Positions 16,484 to 24,879 of a stretch of DNA of 64,000 nt are shown one piece after another. Position numbers and translations under genes: made by a program. The stretch is from Actinomycetota bacterium (GTDB taxonomy: Bacteria; Actinomycetota; Actinomycetes; S36-B12), in NCBI GenBank assembly GCA_030645615.1, contig JAUSNB010000018.1:1-64000 (forward strand). Direction: 5' to 3'. Each line of letters opens with the position of its first letter. Position 1 is the first letter of the stretch. Under the pieces are notes generated by a model. That model was not told where the DNA came from. It did not search any database and saw nothing but the letters and a program-made list of their open reading frames with translations.

Positions 16484-17947
16484 CTACGCCGTGGGACGCA
16501 CGCCCCTCCCGAGGTCGACAGCCTGCACGGCGGCAACGGGCATTCGCTCGGGCAGCTCCAGCCACAGCTCCCCGGACCTGACCTCCCAGCCGAAGGGGGC
16601 CTTCACGCCGACCAGTCGGACGTCCTCCACCGCCGTCGCATCCACCCCTCGGAGCGAGAAGTCCCGTCGACCCGGCAGACCGGCAAGCAGTGCGTAGACA
16701 CGCCCGTCGCGCTGGGTGAAGTGGACCGGAGTCCCCTCGGTGGTCGTCGTGTCGGCGATGGTCCACGGGCGGGTTCCATAGATGGCCTCCCCGTTGACGC
16801 GCAGCCAGTCGCCCAGCCCCTCGAGCGGACGGACCTGCTCCGCGGGAATGACTCCGTCCGGGCCTGGTCCCACGCCGATGAGCAGGTTGCCGTTCTTCGA
16901 GACGATGTCGCACAGGGTTCGCACGAGATCGGTGGCCGTGACGATGTCCTGAGGCCGCTCGTTGCGGTTGGCTCCAAACGAGTGGCCCACTCCCCTGGTC
17001 GCCTCCCACTTGCGCTCGACGATCGTGTCGAACTGCGCGTACTCGGGCGTATTGAAGTCGAAGTGGTGTGCCGATGGGAAGGTGAGCGACTTCGCCTCGG
17101 CGGGAAGGAACCGCCACAGGTGCTGGATGATCGTCCCGGCCGCATGGGCGCCGGCCCGAGCGATCGCCGAGTGCTCGGTCGCGGCCTCCAGCCACCGATC
17201 GTTGATCACGCCGTCGGGCACCGTGTTGTAGTAGTGCGCGAACAAGCCCGCCAAGTTCCCGCCCGCGGGCCAGCAGATGTCGTTCCACAGCACGGACGGT
17301 CCATAACTGTCGATGAGTTCACGCACATGCGCGGTGGCGTACTCCAGATACCCGCCCCCGGGGACGGCAAGTGCGGTGTCGGCGGGATTGCTGATCACGG
17401 CTTCGTTGTACGGCCAGTCATAACCGCCCGAGTAGTACAGCCCCATCCGCATGCCCCGTGCCCTGATCGCCGATGACACGTCACGGACGAGGTCGCGAGA
17501 CGCGTGATAGGCACCCTTGCGAGGGTGGGGCACCGACGCCGGCCACAGGGTGAAGCCGTCATGGTGCTTGGTGGTCAGCACGACGTAGCGGGCACCAGCG
17601 CCCTCGCAGACGCGGGCCAGTCGGTCCATGTCGGCCTGCTCGATGCCCGCATCGAAGTCCTCACGGAATCGGTCGTAGGGGAAATCGGCTCCGTATGTGT
17701 CCTGGTGGTGCTGCTGCGTCGGGCTGCCGTCAATCTGCATGGAGTTCAGGTACCACTCGGCGTAGGGATTGCTCCGGAGCATCGCCTCGGGTCCCTCGGT
17801 ACGGAGCATCTCGTTGATGTCCGCTACCTTTGGCGCCCAGCCGGGTACGGAGTACAGGCCCCAGTGAAGGAAGACGCCGAGTTTGGCGTCCTCGAACCAT
17901 CCCGGCACCGGGTGCGCACTGACTGACTCCCACGTGGCCTCGTACAT
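16484..17947 (-). CDS. Alpha-L-fucosidase, GH29
   Basis: A 487-residue glycoside hydrolase that removes alpha-linked fucose. It opens with PGWFEDAKLGVFLHWG, the usual GH29 start, followed by VVLTTKHHDGFTLW. The nucleophile is probably D223 in VLWNDICWP. A C-terminal beta-sandwich follows from about residue 390. No signal peptide is present, so it should act inside the cell on imported fucosides. ATG 17947 follows CACGGT by 6 nt, a leaderless-type arrangement; a more upstream start would cross into the divergent GluQ promoter. No fucose catabolism genes are adjacent. Confidence 0.92.
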   Translation of the reverse strand: MYEATWESVSAHPVPGWFEDAKLGVFLHWGLYSVPGWAPKVADINEMLRTEGPEAMLRSNPYAEWYLNSMQIDGSPTQQHHQDTYGADFPYDRFREDFDAGIEQADMDRLARVCEGAGARYVVLTTKHHDGFTLWPASVPHPRKGAYHASRDLVRDVSSAIRARGMRMGLYYSGGYDWPYNEAVISNPADTALAVPGGGYLEYATAHVRELIDSYGPSVLWNDICWPAGGNLAGLFAHYYNTVPDGVINDRWLEAATEHSAIARAGAHAAGTIIQHLWRFLPAEAKSLTFPSAHHFDFNTPEYAQFDTIVERKWEATRGVGHSFGANRNERPQDIVTATDLVRTLCDIVSKNGNLLIGVGPGPDGVIPAEQVRPLEGLGDWLRVNGEAIYGTRPWTIADTTTTEGTPVHFTQRDGRVYALLAGLPGRRDFSLRGVDATAVEDVRLVGVKAPFGWEVRSGELWLELPERMPVAAVQAVDLGRGVRPTA

Positions 17948-17953
17948 GCCCAC

Positions 17954-17959
17954 ACCGTG
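17954..17959 (-). promoter_or_regulatory. Possible -10 hexamer CACGGT for the fucosidase gene
   Basis: CACGGT ends 6 nt before ATG 17947, matching the spacing of the TANNNT boxes but with C at the first position. Confidence 0.4.
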
Positions 17960-17993
17960 GCACGAGGAGCAGGTGGACACAATCCGGGCGAGG

Positions 17994-17999
17994 CACAAT
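17994..17999 (+). promoter_or_regulatory. -10 hexamer CACAAT for the GluQ-like gene
   Basis: CACAAT ends 6 nt before GTG 18006 and is the reason for choosing that start. It lies back to back with the fucosidase promoter in a 58-nt divergent gap. Confidence 0.45.
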
Positions 18000-18005
18000 G
18001 CGTGG

Positions 18006-18854
18006 GTGCGCACCCGCTTCGCCCCGACTCCTAGCGGCTACCTCCACGAGGGCAACGCGGTCAACGCGGTGCTGACGTCGTGGCTGGCGCGGCAGGTCGG
18101 TGCCGACGTCGCGTTGCGGATCGACGACGTCGATGCCGCGCGCTGTCGGCCGGAGTTCGTCGAGGACATCTTCGCTGTCCTGGAGTGGCTCGGCGTCCCC
18201 TGGGCGCTCGGGCCGCGCACCGCAGCCGATTTCAACGACCACCACTCCCAGCGGGCAAGGACCGAGCGCTACCGCGTGGAGCTCGACGCCGCCATGGTCG
18301 CCGGTCTTCGGGTGTACGCATGCCGGTGCTCGCGGGCCGAGTCCGCGCGCATGGGCCGGCGTGGCTGCGTCGCCGATTGCATCGACGCGGATCACTCGCT
18401 CGTCAAGGGCGAAACGGCCCTGCGCGCCCGCCTGCCGGACGTGGCGGAAGACCCGGTCGTGTGGCGGCGGGACGGGCTTCCCGCGTACCACCTCGTGTCC
18501 GTCATCGAGGACCGCCAGCTGGGCACGACCCACATCGTGCGCGGCCTGGACCTGCTCGACTCGACGCGGCTGCAAGCCGCGCTCGGAACCTACCTCGGCA
18601 TGGACTTCGCCAGGGTCGATGTGCGGCACCATTCGCTGGTTCAAGGTCCTGATGGGGCCAAGCTCTCGAAGTCCCAGCTGTCCGATGGGCCTCTGGAGCG
18701 CAGCGAAGCGGCCCGCCAGCGGGTCTTCCGGCTCGCTGGAACGATGGCCGCGTCAGTCGCCATCGACGAGCCTGGAGTCCCCACCGTGACTGCGGCCGCG
18801 CGCAACGATACGACGCACCCCGTCACCGGCATCGCCGCCCCACCGCTGCACTGA
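18006..18854 (+). CDS. GluQ-like / truncated glutamyl-tRNA synthetase family protein
   Basis: A 282-residue class I aminoacyl-tRNA-synthetase catalytic core without an anticodon-binding domain. It has FAPTPSGYLHEGN (HIGH-like), RIDDVDAARCRPEFVEDIF, a zinc-binding set (CRCSR...RRGCVADC) and KLSKS (KMSKS-like). Such short paralogs usually attach glutamate to queuosine in tRNA-Asp, but some actinobacterial members have other substrates, so the exact target is not proven. It begins at GTG 18006, placed by the -10 box. The last 102 nt overlap the convergent DUF2332 gene, so one of the two C-termini may be less conserved than usual. Confidence 0.8.
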   Translation: MRTRFAPTPSGYLHEGNAVNAVLTSWLARQVGADVALRIDDVDAARCRPEFVEDIFAVLEWLGVPWALGPRTAADFNDHHSQRARTERYRVELDAAMVAGLRVYACRCSRAESARMGRRGCVADCIDADHSLVKGETALRARLPDVAEDPVVWRRDGLPAYHLVSVIEDRQLGTTHIVRGLDLLDSTRLQAALGTYLGMDFARVDVRHHSLVQGPDGAKLSKSQLSDGPLERSEAARQRVFRLAGTMAASVAIDEPGVPTVTAAARNDTTHPVTGIAAPPLH

Positions 18855-19790
18855 CAGCGCGAACGATTCCTCCTCGCCCGCTTCCGCATCCCACTCCCAC
18901 GTCGCCCGGACGAACTCACGGCCGGCACCGGCCCGCTGCCCGAGGCGCTCCATGGCATGGTCGATGCGATCGCGCGTGCGCTGCGGGAGGTAGACCCAGA
19001 AGGCGCTATGCCAGACGAGCGTCGTGAAGCCATCGCGAAGCTCGAGGCCCTCGGCGAAGTCTGCTGCGTCCGCCCGAAGCAGCATTGCCGGCACGCGCTG
19101 CGCCACTGCCAGGGCCTGACCCAGTCGCAGGAAGCGGTCCGCGTCGTCGACCCACACGTAGGAGGACAGCGTGATCCGACCCTCCTGCGTGGTCGGATCG
19201 ATCGGTGACCGGTCGCACCCCATCCGATCCGCCACGCTGGGCAGCGGCCCGGTCTCCAGTCCCGGCTCACCGGGAAGGTGGTCGGAGCGGAGATTCAATC
19301 CTGCGGAGGCGCCGAGTTCGCGCAGCCGGATGGGCCGGGCAGGGTCGAGGCGGGACAGCACGCAGCGGAGCAGGGCGGCGCGTCCCGACTCGTTCGTCTG
19401 CGGAACCGAGGCCAGGCTCCGCTGCAGGACATCTGGGTGCTGCAGCAGGGTGACCACGACAGCCTGCATGAAGGTGCGCTCGGCCGACGTCCCGACCGGG
19501 GGCGTGCCACCCAAGGTCGGCAGGTGCATGGCGACCCGGGGGGCTAGTCGCTCCAGCGCCAGCCGGTGCACGGCCGCCATCACCCGAAGTCCGATCAGGT
19601 CCCCGAACCGCACGTCCTGCGGGATCACGTCCGCCAACGCCCCTTGGCTTGCCACGTCGCCCGCCACCGCGTCGAGGACCAGCCCCGAAACAGCAGCACC
19701 GAGCGACCGGACGTGCTCGGCCTGCCACTCGAGGGCGTCGACGATGCTCACGGGGTCGTCGTCCCCTGGTCGACGTTGCTGGGGCGGCAT
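18753..19790 (-). CDS. DUF2332 family protein
   Basis: A 345-residue cytoplasmic protein matching DUF2332, a family common in Actinobacteria and proteobacteria with no proven activity. Typical features include the RLRELGASAGLNLRSD block, WVDDADRFLRL and TTLVWHSAFWVYLP. The GASAGLNL phrase recalls a Rossmann-like or methyltransferase-like loop, but I do not assign an activity. The start ATG 19790 is fixed by TACCGT 6 nt upstream; another ATG at 19823 lies beyond it. The 3' end overlaps the GluQ-like gene by 102 nt. Confidence 0.82.
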   Translation of the reverse strand: MPPQQRRPGDDDPVSIVDALEWQAEHVRSLGAAVSGLVLDAVAGDVASQGALADVIPQDVRFGDLIGLRVMAAVHRLALERLAPRVAMHLPTLGGTPPVGTSAERTFMQAVVVTLLQHPDVLQRSLASVPQTNESGRAALLRCVLSRLDPARPIRLRELGASAGLNLRSDHLPGEPGLETGPLPSVADRMGCDRSPIDPTTQEGRITLSSYVWVDDADRFLRLGQALAVAQRVPAMLLRADAADFAEGLELRDGFTTLVWHSAFWVYLPQRTRDRIDHAMERLGQRAGAGREFVRATWEWDAEAGEEESFALSVQRWGGDAGDGVRRIVARGRSHGGDSRLVDGD

Positions 19791-19796
19791 GGCGGC

Positions 19797-19802
19797 ACGG
19801 TA
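19797..19802 (-). promoter_or_regulatory. -10 hexamer TACCGT (leaderless) for DUF2332 gene
   Basis: TACCGT ends 6 nt before ATG 19790 on the minus strand. Confidence 0.55.
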
Positions 19803-19834
19803 GTCCCGCGGCCCCCAGCGCATGGACTCGCCGC

Positions 19835-19840
19835 TAGCCT
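19835..19840 (+). promoter_or_regulatory. -10 hexamer TAGCCT (leaderless) for DUF885 gene
   Basis: TAGCCT ends 7 nt before ATG 19848. The same hexamer precedes the starts at 15859 and 27483. Confidence 0.6.
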
Positions 19841-19847
19841 GTGCCGG

Positions 19848-21524
19848 ATGACAGAGCCATCGCAGGAGATCGCCGACCTCGCCGAGCGCGTCCTCCGACA
19901 CATCCTCGACGCCGAGCCGCTCGAAGCGACACTGACCGGCTTCCGTGAGTACGACGCCAGGCTTGCCGACCTGTCGCGGGAGGCCCAGGACGGGCACACC
20001 GCCGAACGGGCGGCGATCCGGACCGACGCGCGGGCGATCGACCCGGCCAGCCTCGACGATCAGGACGCCGTCACGCGGTCCGTCATCATCTCGCTGACCG
20101 AGTACGGCGACGATGGCAGCGCCGCGGACGCGTTGGAGTACACGGTCGCGGCCTTCCCCGTGTCCCCGTCGTCGATCCTGCTCGCCTACCTGCGCATGGT
20201 CGTCGCGACCGATGCGGCGCAGGCGGAGGACTATCTGCTGCGCCTGGCAACCATCCCGCGCTACCTGGCGCAAGCCGAGGCCCGGCTGGCCGAGGGGCGC
20301 GGCAAGAGCGTGCTTCCCGTCGCCCACCTGGTGGAGATGGCCATTGCGCAGATCGACCAGTTCCTGGCGGCGCCGGAGTCGCCCCTCATCATCGATGCGC
20401 CCGCCGACGCCCCCGATGACTGGAGGCCTAGGCTCGACACCCTGCTCGACGACATCGTCCGGCCGGCGTTCGAGTCGCACCGGGACCACCTGCGCCGGGA
20501 GGTGCTGCCCACCGCCCGCTCGCTCGACACGCCTGGCCTGGTTCACCTGCCGGGCGGTCTGGACCGTTACCGAGGCCTGGTCCGCCTGCACACCACGACC
20601 GAGCGCACCCCCGAGGAGATCCACGAGATCGGCCTGGCCACGGTGGATGCCATCCACGCCGAGTTCCGCCAACTGGGCAGTGTCCTGTTCGGCCCTGCCG
20701 ATGTGCGCGCGATCTTCGATCACCTGCAATCCGATCCCACGCTGAAGTGGGAGACCGCCGAGCAGATCATCGAGGCAGCCGAGGTCACCGTGCGGCGGGC
20801 CGAGGCAGCATCCGGCGACTGGTTCGGCCGGCTGCCAGCGTCGGTGTGCGTCTTGGAGCAGGTGCCCGAGCTCGAGGCGGAGGGATCGGCACCCGCGTAC
20901 TACATGCCCCCCGCCCTCGACGGGTCGCGCCCCGGGACGTACTACACCAACGTGAACCGGCCGACCGAGCGCACGTCATTCGACCTTGAGTCGGTGGCCT
21001 ACCACGAGGCGGTGCCGGGGCACCACTTCCAGATCTCGCTCGCCTTGGAGACGCCTGACCTCCCCATGATCCGCCGACTCTCGCTCTTCACCGCGTATGT
21101 CGAGGGATGGGGCCTGTACTCGGAGCGCCTCGCCGACGAGATGGGCCTGTACTCCTCCGACTTGCAGCGCATGGGCATGCTCTCGGCCGATGTCTGGCGC
21201 GCAGCACGGCTCGTCGTGGACACGGGCCTGCACGCGATGGGCTGGACCCGCCAGCAGGCCGTCGATTACATGGTCGCAAACACGCCGGTCGCCCCGATCG
21301 ACGTGGAGGCGGAGATCGACAGGTACATCGCGATGCCCGGCCAGGCACTCTCGTACATGACGGGCCGCATGGAGATCCAGGCCCTACGCGCCCGGGCGGA
21401 GTCCGCCCTCGGGGATGAGTTCGACATCAAGGCGTACCACGACCTCGTCCTGGCGTCGGGGGCGCTGCCGCTCGCGGTGCTGGGCGAGGTCGTCGACGCA
21501 TGGATCGCGGGTGTCCGACCCTAG
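19848..21524 (+). CDS. DUF885 family protein, probable zinc metallo-carboxypeptidase-like
   Basis: A 558-residue, mostly helical cytoplasmic protein. The signature HEAVPGHH at residues 386-393, embedded in VAYHEAVPGHHFQ, is the HExxxGHH-type metal site of the DUF885 family, which is distantly related to M2/M32-like peptidases. Conserved neighbours include GLVRLHTTTERTPEEI and YVEGWGLYSERLADEMG. No signal peptide is seen, although many relatives are lipoproteins. Substrates are not known. Its stop codon and that of the convergent desaturase gene share the palindrome CTAG. Confidence 0.85.
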   Translation: MTEPSQEIADLAERVLRHILDAEPLEATLTGFREYDARLADLSREAQDGHTAERAAIRTDARAIDPASLDDQDAVTRSVIISLTEYGDDGSAADALEYTVAAFPVSPSSILLAYLRMVVATDAAQAEDYLLRLATIPRYLAQAEARLAEGRGKSVLPVAHLVEMAIAQIDQFLAAPESPLIIDAPADAPDDWRPRLDTLLDDIVRPAFESHRDHLRREVLPTARSLDTPGLVHLPGGLDRYRGLVRLHTTTERTPEEIHEIGLATVDAIHAEFRQLGSVLFGPADVRAIFDHLQSDPTLKWETAEQIIEAAEVTVRRAEAASGDWFGRLPASVCVLEQVPELEAEGSAPAYYMPPALDGSRPGTYYTNVNRPTERTSFDLESVAYHEAVPGHHFQISLALETPDLPMIRRLSLFTAYVEGWGLYSERLADEMGLYSSDLQRMGMLSADVWRAARLVVDTGLHAMGWTRQQAVDYMVANTPVAPIDVEAEIDRYIAMPGQALSYMTGRMEIQALRARAESALGDEFDIKAYHDLVLASGALPLAVLGEVVDAWIAGVRP

Positions 21525-22465
21525 CCGCGAGCGGCGAGCCTGGCCTTGAGAGCGTCGCGCTTCTCCTCGAAGCGCACGGCCGTGGCCTGCATCTCGTCGA
21601 GCATCGCAGCGAGCTCCTCACGGGACTGCTCTCCCGCGGCACCGAAGTCGGTCCGCTCGAAGACCCGCCACTTGCGCAGGACCGGCATCAGCACCTCGTC
21701 ACGGTGCTGCCGGATGTCGTAGATCCCCTCGACCGCGATCGCGACGGCCGCTCTGCCGAAGCCCTCCATTCCGTGCCCGGGCATGGCGAAGTCGCGGACA
21801 GTGGCGGTGACGGCGGCCATGGTCTGGTCCGGTGCGAGCTCGAAGGCCGCCTCGATGACGTTGCGGTAGAAGATCATGTGGAGGTTCTCGTCCAGGGCGA
21901 TCCGCGCGAAGAGCTGCTCAGCCACGGGGTCCCCCGTGGCCGCCCCGGTGTTCCGATGCGACACGCGCGTGGCAAGTTCCTGGAATGACACGTAGGACAG
22001 GCCGGCGAGCAGGCCGGGGTGGATCGCCTGGAAGCCAGCCTCCATGTGGCTCATCCGAGCGCGCTCCAGTGCAACCGGATCGACCGTGCGCGTCACGGTC
22101 AGGTAGTCGCGAATGGCCACGCTGTGCCGGCCCTCCTCCGCGGTCCACCGGCCGACCCACGTGCCCCAGGCCCCTTCGCGGCCCATGACGGACGCGATCT
22201 CGAGGTGGTAGCTGGGCAGGTTGTCCTCGGTCAGCAAGTTGATGATCAGGCTGGTCCGGGCGGCGTCGCTGAAACGGAGGTCATCAGGCGACCACTCGCG
22301 ACCGCCAAGCGGCCCGGAGAAGTCCTCGCCCTCGCTCCACGGCACGTACTCATGCGGGAACCATTCCTTCGCGGTCGACATATGCCGGTTGACCTCCCGC
22401 TCCACGACGGGCTCAAGGTCGATGAGCAGTCGCTGCTCGGGGAGGCTCTCAGCCAGGGCGGTCAT
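21521..22465 (-). CDS. Acyl-ACP desaturase (soluble diiron)
   Basis: A 314-residue member of the plant-type stearoyl-ACP 9-desaturase family, which uses a diiron centre to put a double bond into an acyl chain on acyl carrier protein. Metal-ligand helices are visible: LTEDNLPSYHLE, WTAEEGRHSVAIRDY (EExxH) and LDENLHMIFYR (DExxH). Mycobacterial DesA proteins are the closest described type. It starts at ATG 22465, preceded at 7 nt by CAGGCT. Divergent from the Gfo/Idh oxidoreductase gene. It probably adjusts membrane fluidity, but no electron donor gene is adjacent. Confidence 0.9.
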   Translation of the reverse strand: MTALAESLPEQRLLIDLEPVVEREVNRHMSTAKEWFPHEYVPWSEGEDFSGPLGGREWSPDDLRFSDAARTSLIINLLTEDNLPSYHLEIASVMGREGAWGTWVGRWTAEEGRHSVAIRDYLTVTRTVDPVALERARMSHMEAGFQAIHPGLLAGLSYVSFQELATRVSHRNTGAATGDPVAEQLFARIALDENLHMIFYRNVIEAAFELAPDQTMAAVTATVRDFAMPGHGMEGFGRAAVAIAVEGIYDIRQHRDEVLMPVLRKWRVFERTDFGAAGEQSREELAAMLDEMQATAVRFEEKRDALKARLAARG

Positions 22466-22472
22466 GGGCCAC

Positions 22473-22478
22473 AGCCTG
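22473..22478 (-). promoter_or_regulatory. Possible -10 hexamer CAGGCT for desaturase gene
   Basis: CAGGCT ends 7 nt before ATG 22465; a CANNNT variant of the leaderless pattern. Confidence 0.4.
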
Positions 22479-22520
22479 ACACACTCGGCGCTTCGGACCG
22501 CATGATGCGTCCCGGTACGG

Positions 22521-22526
22521 CAGTAT
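22521..22526 (+). promoter_or_regulatory. -10 hexamer CAGTAT for oxidoreductase gene
   Basis: CAGTAT ends 6 nt before ATG 22533. It faces the desaturase promoter in a 67-nt divergent gap. Confidence 0.45.
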
Positions 22527-22532
22527 CCGGGC

Positions 22533-23501
22533 ATGACCAACCGAGACGTCAGATGGGGTTTCATCGCGGCGGGAAGCATCGCGCGGACGGCCCTCGCTCC
22601 GGCCGTGCATGCGGCCACCGGCGCCGCCCTCCAGTCGGTCGCCGCCCGCGACCTGGACCGCGCCCGGTCCCTGGGACCGGCCGGGGCGCCGCACGAGTAC
22701 TACGCGGGCATCCTCACCGACCCCGATGTTGACGCGATCTACATCTCGCTTCCCAACGACGCGCACGCTGACTGGTCAGTCCTCGCGCTCGAGGCCGGCA
22801 AGCACGTCCTGTGCGAGAAGCCATTGGGCCTGTCCTCCGCCGAGGTCGCCAGGATGACGTCGGCGGCCGACGCCAGCGGTCGGCTGCTGGTCGAGGCGAC
22901 GTGGAACCGCTGGCATCCACGGACCCGGCGCGCAGAGGCCATCATCCGCAGCGGACTGATCGGCACGGTCGTCGAGGTGAAGGCGGGCTTCCTCATCTCT
23001 GGGGTGCCGGCCGACAACTACCGCTACCGCCCGGAGTTCGGCGGCGGCGCGCTGTATGACCTCGGCTGCTACGCGATCGTCGCGTCCATGTGGGCTACCG
23101 GCTCGGGCGACGCCGTCGTCGAGTCCGCCGCTGCGCGGCCCAACGAGCACGGTGTCGACCTCGAGACGACAGCCACCTACCGGCTGGGCGACGCGGTCGT
23201 CGAACTCGAGTGCGCAATGGACCGTGAGGCGAGCCAGTGGCTCAGCATCGTCGGCACGGAAGGGACGATCGACCTGCCCGATGACTTCGTCACGTCGCGC
23301 AACAGCCCGAGCACCTTGGCGGTCACAGCGGCAGCATGGGGCAGCCGCATCGAGCACTTCGCTCCGTGCGATCCCTACACGCTCATGGTCGAGAACATGT
23401 CTGCCGCCATCCGCGGCGAGGCCGCGTACCTTCCGTCCGCGACGCAGTCCGCGGACATGATGCGGATCACCGAGGCGATCATCGAAGCCGCGTCCGCCTA
23501 G
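22533..23501 (+). CDS. Gfo/Idh/MocA family NAD(P)-dependent oxidoreductase
   Basis: A 322-residue enzyme with an N-terminal Rossmann domain ([12 protein letters not shown]) and the family hallmark EKPLGLS followed by a helix. The C-terminal alpha/beta domain contains [14 protein letters not shown], where the catalytic Asp and nearby residues sit. Members oxidise or reduce sugars, inositols or related polyols; the exact substrate cannot be read from sequence. A hairpin with 6-bp arms lies just after the stop, possibly a terminator. Confidence 0.88.
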   Translation: MTNRDVRWGFIAAGSIARTALAPAVHAATGAALQSVAARDLDRARSLGPAGAPHEYYAGILTDPDVDAIYISLPNDAHADWSVLALEAGKHVLCEKPLGLSSAEVARMTSAADASGRLLVEATWNRWHPRTRRAEAIIRSGLIGTVVEVKAGFLISGVPADNYRYRPEFGGGALYDLGCYAIVASMWATGSGDAVVESAAARPNEHGVDLETTATYRLGDAVVELECAMDREASQWLSIVGTEGTIDLPDDFVTSRNSPSTLAVTAAAWGSRIEHFAPCDPYTLMVENMSAAIRGEAAYLPSATQSADMMRITEAIIEAASA

Positions 23502-23505
23502 CCTC

Positions 23506-23524
23506 CCGCGCACCGCACGCGCGG
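23506..23524 (+). terminator. Possible terminator hairpin
   Basis: CCGCGC and GCGCGG pair as a 6-bp stem around a 7-base loop, 4 nt after the oxidoreductase stop, followed by AAAG rather than a U-tract. Weak evidence. Confidence 0.3.
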
Positions 23525-23619
23525 AAAGTCAAGTACTTACGTCCCCTCGCAAGACGCGTCAGCGCGGCCCGAGCGGTACTAATGTGGAGTGAGCACGACA
23601 GCACGAGGAGGTGCTCACG

Positions 23620-24096
23620 ATGACCGACAAGGTGGCACGCGCCGCCTCGCCCGACGAAGTCGCCCGAGTGACGGAGCTCGGCTTCGACGGGGCCGGCGAC
23701 ACGGCGGACCAAGCCGATCGCCTGACCATGATCATGGCGGCCGAGGCAACGCATAACGCGCTGAACGGCGGCGGCGGCGAAGGCAGCCTCGAAGACCTGC
23801 CGTACCCCCTCGAGGACATCGAGGACCTCCTGGCCATGGAGGACGCCGAAGACGGCAGCGACGACCCGATGCACGCCGGCGGCCTGACTCCGGCCCCGTG
23901 GCTCACCGCCGAACAGGCGGCTATGCATGTCATCGACCCCGAGCACCTGGACGACACCGCCTACCTCGATGACGAGACCGATGCCGAGCGGGCAGACCCG
24001 CAGCGCGACCAGTTCGACGGGCCTCCGCACGACCTGACCCCGGAGGACGTGACCATTCTGGGCATCGACCCGTACGACGATCCCGCCGCTCGATGA
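23620..24096 (+). CDS. Acidic cytoplasmic protein of unknown function
   Basis: A 158-residue protein unusually rich in Asp and Glu, with a Gly run (NGGGGEG) and a repeated theme of acidic turns (EDIEDLLAMEDAEDGSDD, LDDTAYLDDETDAE). No membrane segment or known domain. ATG 23620 follows GAGGAGG by 7 nt. The stop overlaps the enoyl-CoA hydratase start by ATGA, so the two are translated together. Acidic proteins like this can be disordered or bind basic partners, but I assign no role. The 118-nt gap upstream contains the 8-bp palindrome AAGTACTT and a possible TACTAAT -10 box. Confidence 0.7.
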   Translation: MTDKVARAASPDEVARVTELGFDGAGDTADQADRLTMIMAAEATHNALNGGGGEGSLEDLPYPLEDIEDLLAMEDAEDGSDDPMHAGGLTPAPWLTAEQAAMHVIDPEHLDDTAYLDDETDAERADPQRDQFDGPPHDLTPEDVTILGIDPYDDPAAR

Positions 24097-24878
24097 CGGA
24101 CGACACGGTCCTCTACGAGGCCCACGGCGGCATCGCCCTCATCACGCTGAACCGGCCCGAGCGCCTAAATGCCATCGTGGGCGGCATGGGCGAGCGATAC
24201 ACCGACCTTCTCCGGGCGGCCGACGCCGATCCCGACGTGCGCGCCATCGTCGTCACCGGTGCCGGTCGCGGCTTCTGCTCGGGCGCTGACCTCACGATGC
24301 TCGCCGAGGGCTCGGACGCCCTGAACTCCTACCTGGCCGGTCAGTCAGCGGACTCCCTGCCCACGTACGCGCTCCGCATCGGCACGCCGGTCGTGACAGC
24401 CGTGAACGGCCCGTGCGCAGGCATCGGCTTCGTGCTGGCCATCAGCGCCGATGCCCGCTTCGCCTCGCGGACCGCAACGTTCAGCAGCACCTTCGCGCGT
24501 CTTGGCCTCATCGCGGAGTACGCGTCCGCGTGGCTGCTCACTCGTCTCGTCGGACTGGGTCGGGCAACCGACCTCCTGCTCACCGGCCGGACGATCACCG
24601 CCGACGACGCCCTGGCCATCGGTCTGGTGAACGATGTCGCCGATGACGCCCTGGCCGCGGCCATGGAGTGGGCGCGCGCTGTCGCCGACCTGTCCTCGCC
24701 GTCGTCGACTGCCGTCATCAAGGCCCAGCTCCTTGCCGTCGACCGGGAGAGCCTGGATGAGGCCCTGGCATCATCGCTGGAGCACATGCGCGCGGCATTC
24801 AACAGGCCCGATCTCGGCGAGGCGATCGCGGCCCGCCTGGAGAAGCGCCCGCCGCAGTTTCCCTCGAGGGCTTCCTGA
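24093..24878 (+). CDS. Enoyl-CoA hydratase/isomerase family protein
   Basis: A 261-residue crotonase-fold protein. The oxyanion-hole segments are VTGAGRGFCSGADLTML and VNGPCAGIGFVLAISADARFA. The second catalytic region reads FSSTFARLGLIAEYASAWLL, where a Glu (in LIAEY) could serve as catalytic base; the usual second glutamate is not obvious. The substrate class (fatty acyl, aromatic or branched acyl CoA) is uncertain. Coupled by ATGA overlap to the acidic protein. It converges on the NUDIX gene with one base between stops. Confidence 0.86.
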   Translation: MTDDTVLYEAHGGIALITLNRPERLNAIVGGMGERYTDLLRAADADPDVRAIVVTGAGRGFCSGADLTMLAEGSDALNSYLAGQSADSLPTYALRIGTPVVTAVNGPCAGIGFVLAISADARFASRTATFSSTFARLGLIAEYASAWLLTRLVGLGRATDLLLTGRTITADDALAIGLVNDVADDALAAAMEWARAVADLSSPSSTAVIKAQLLAVDRESLDEALASSLEHMRAAFNRPDLGEAIAARLEKRPPQFPSRAS

Positions 24879-24879
24879 C

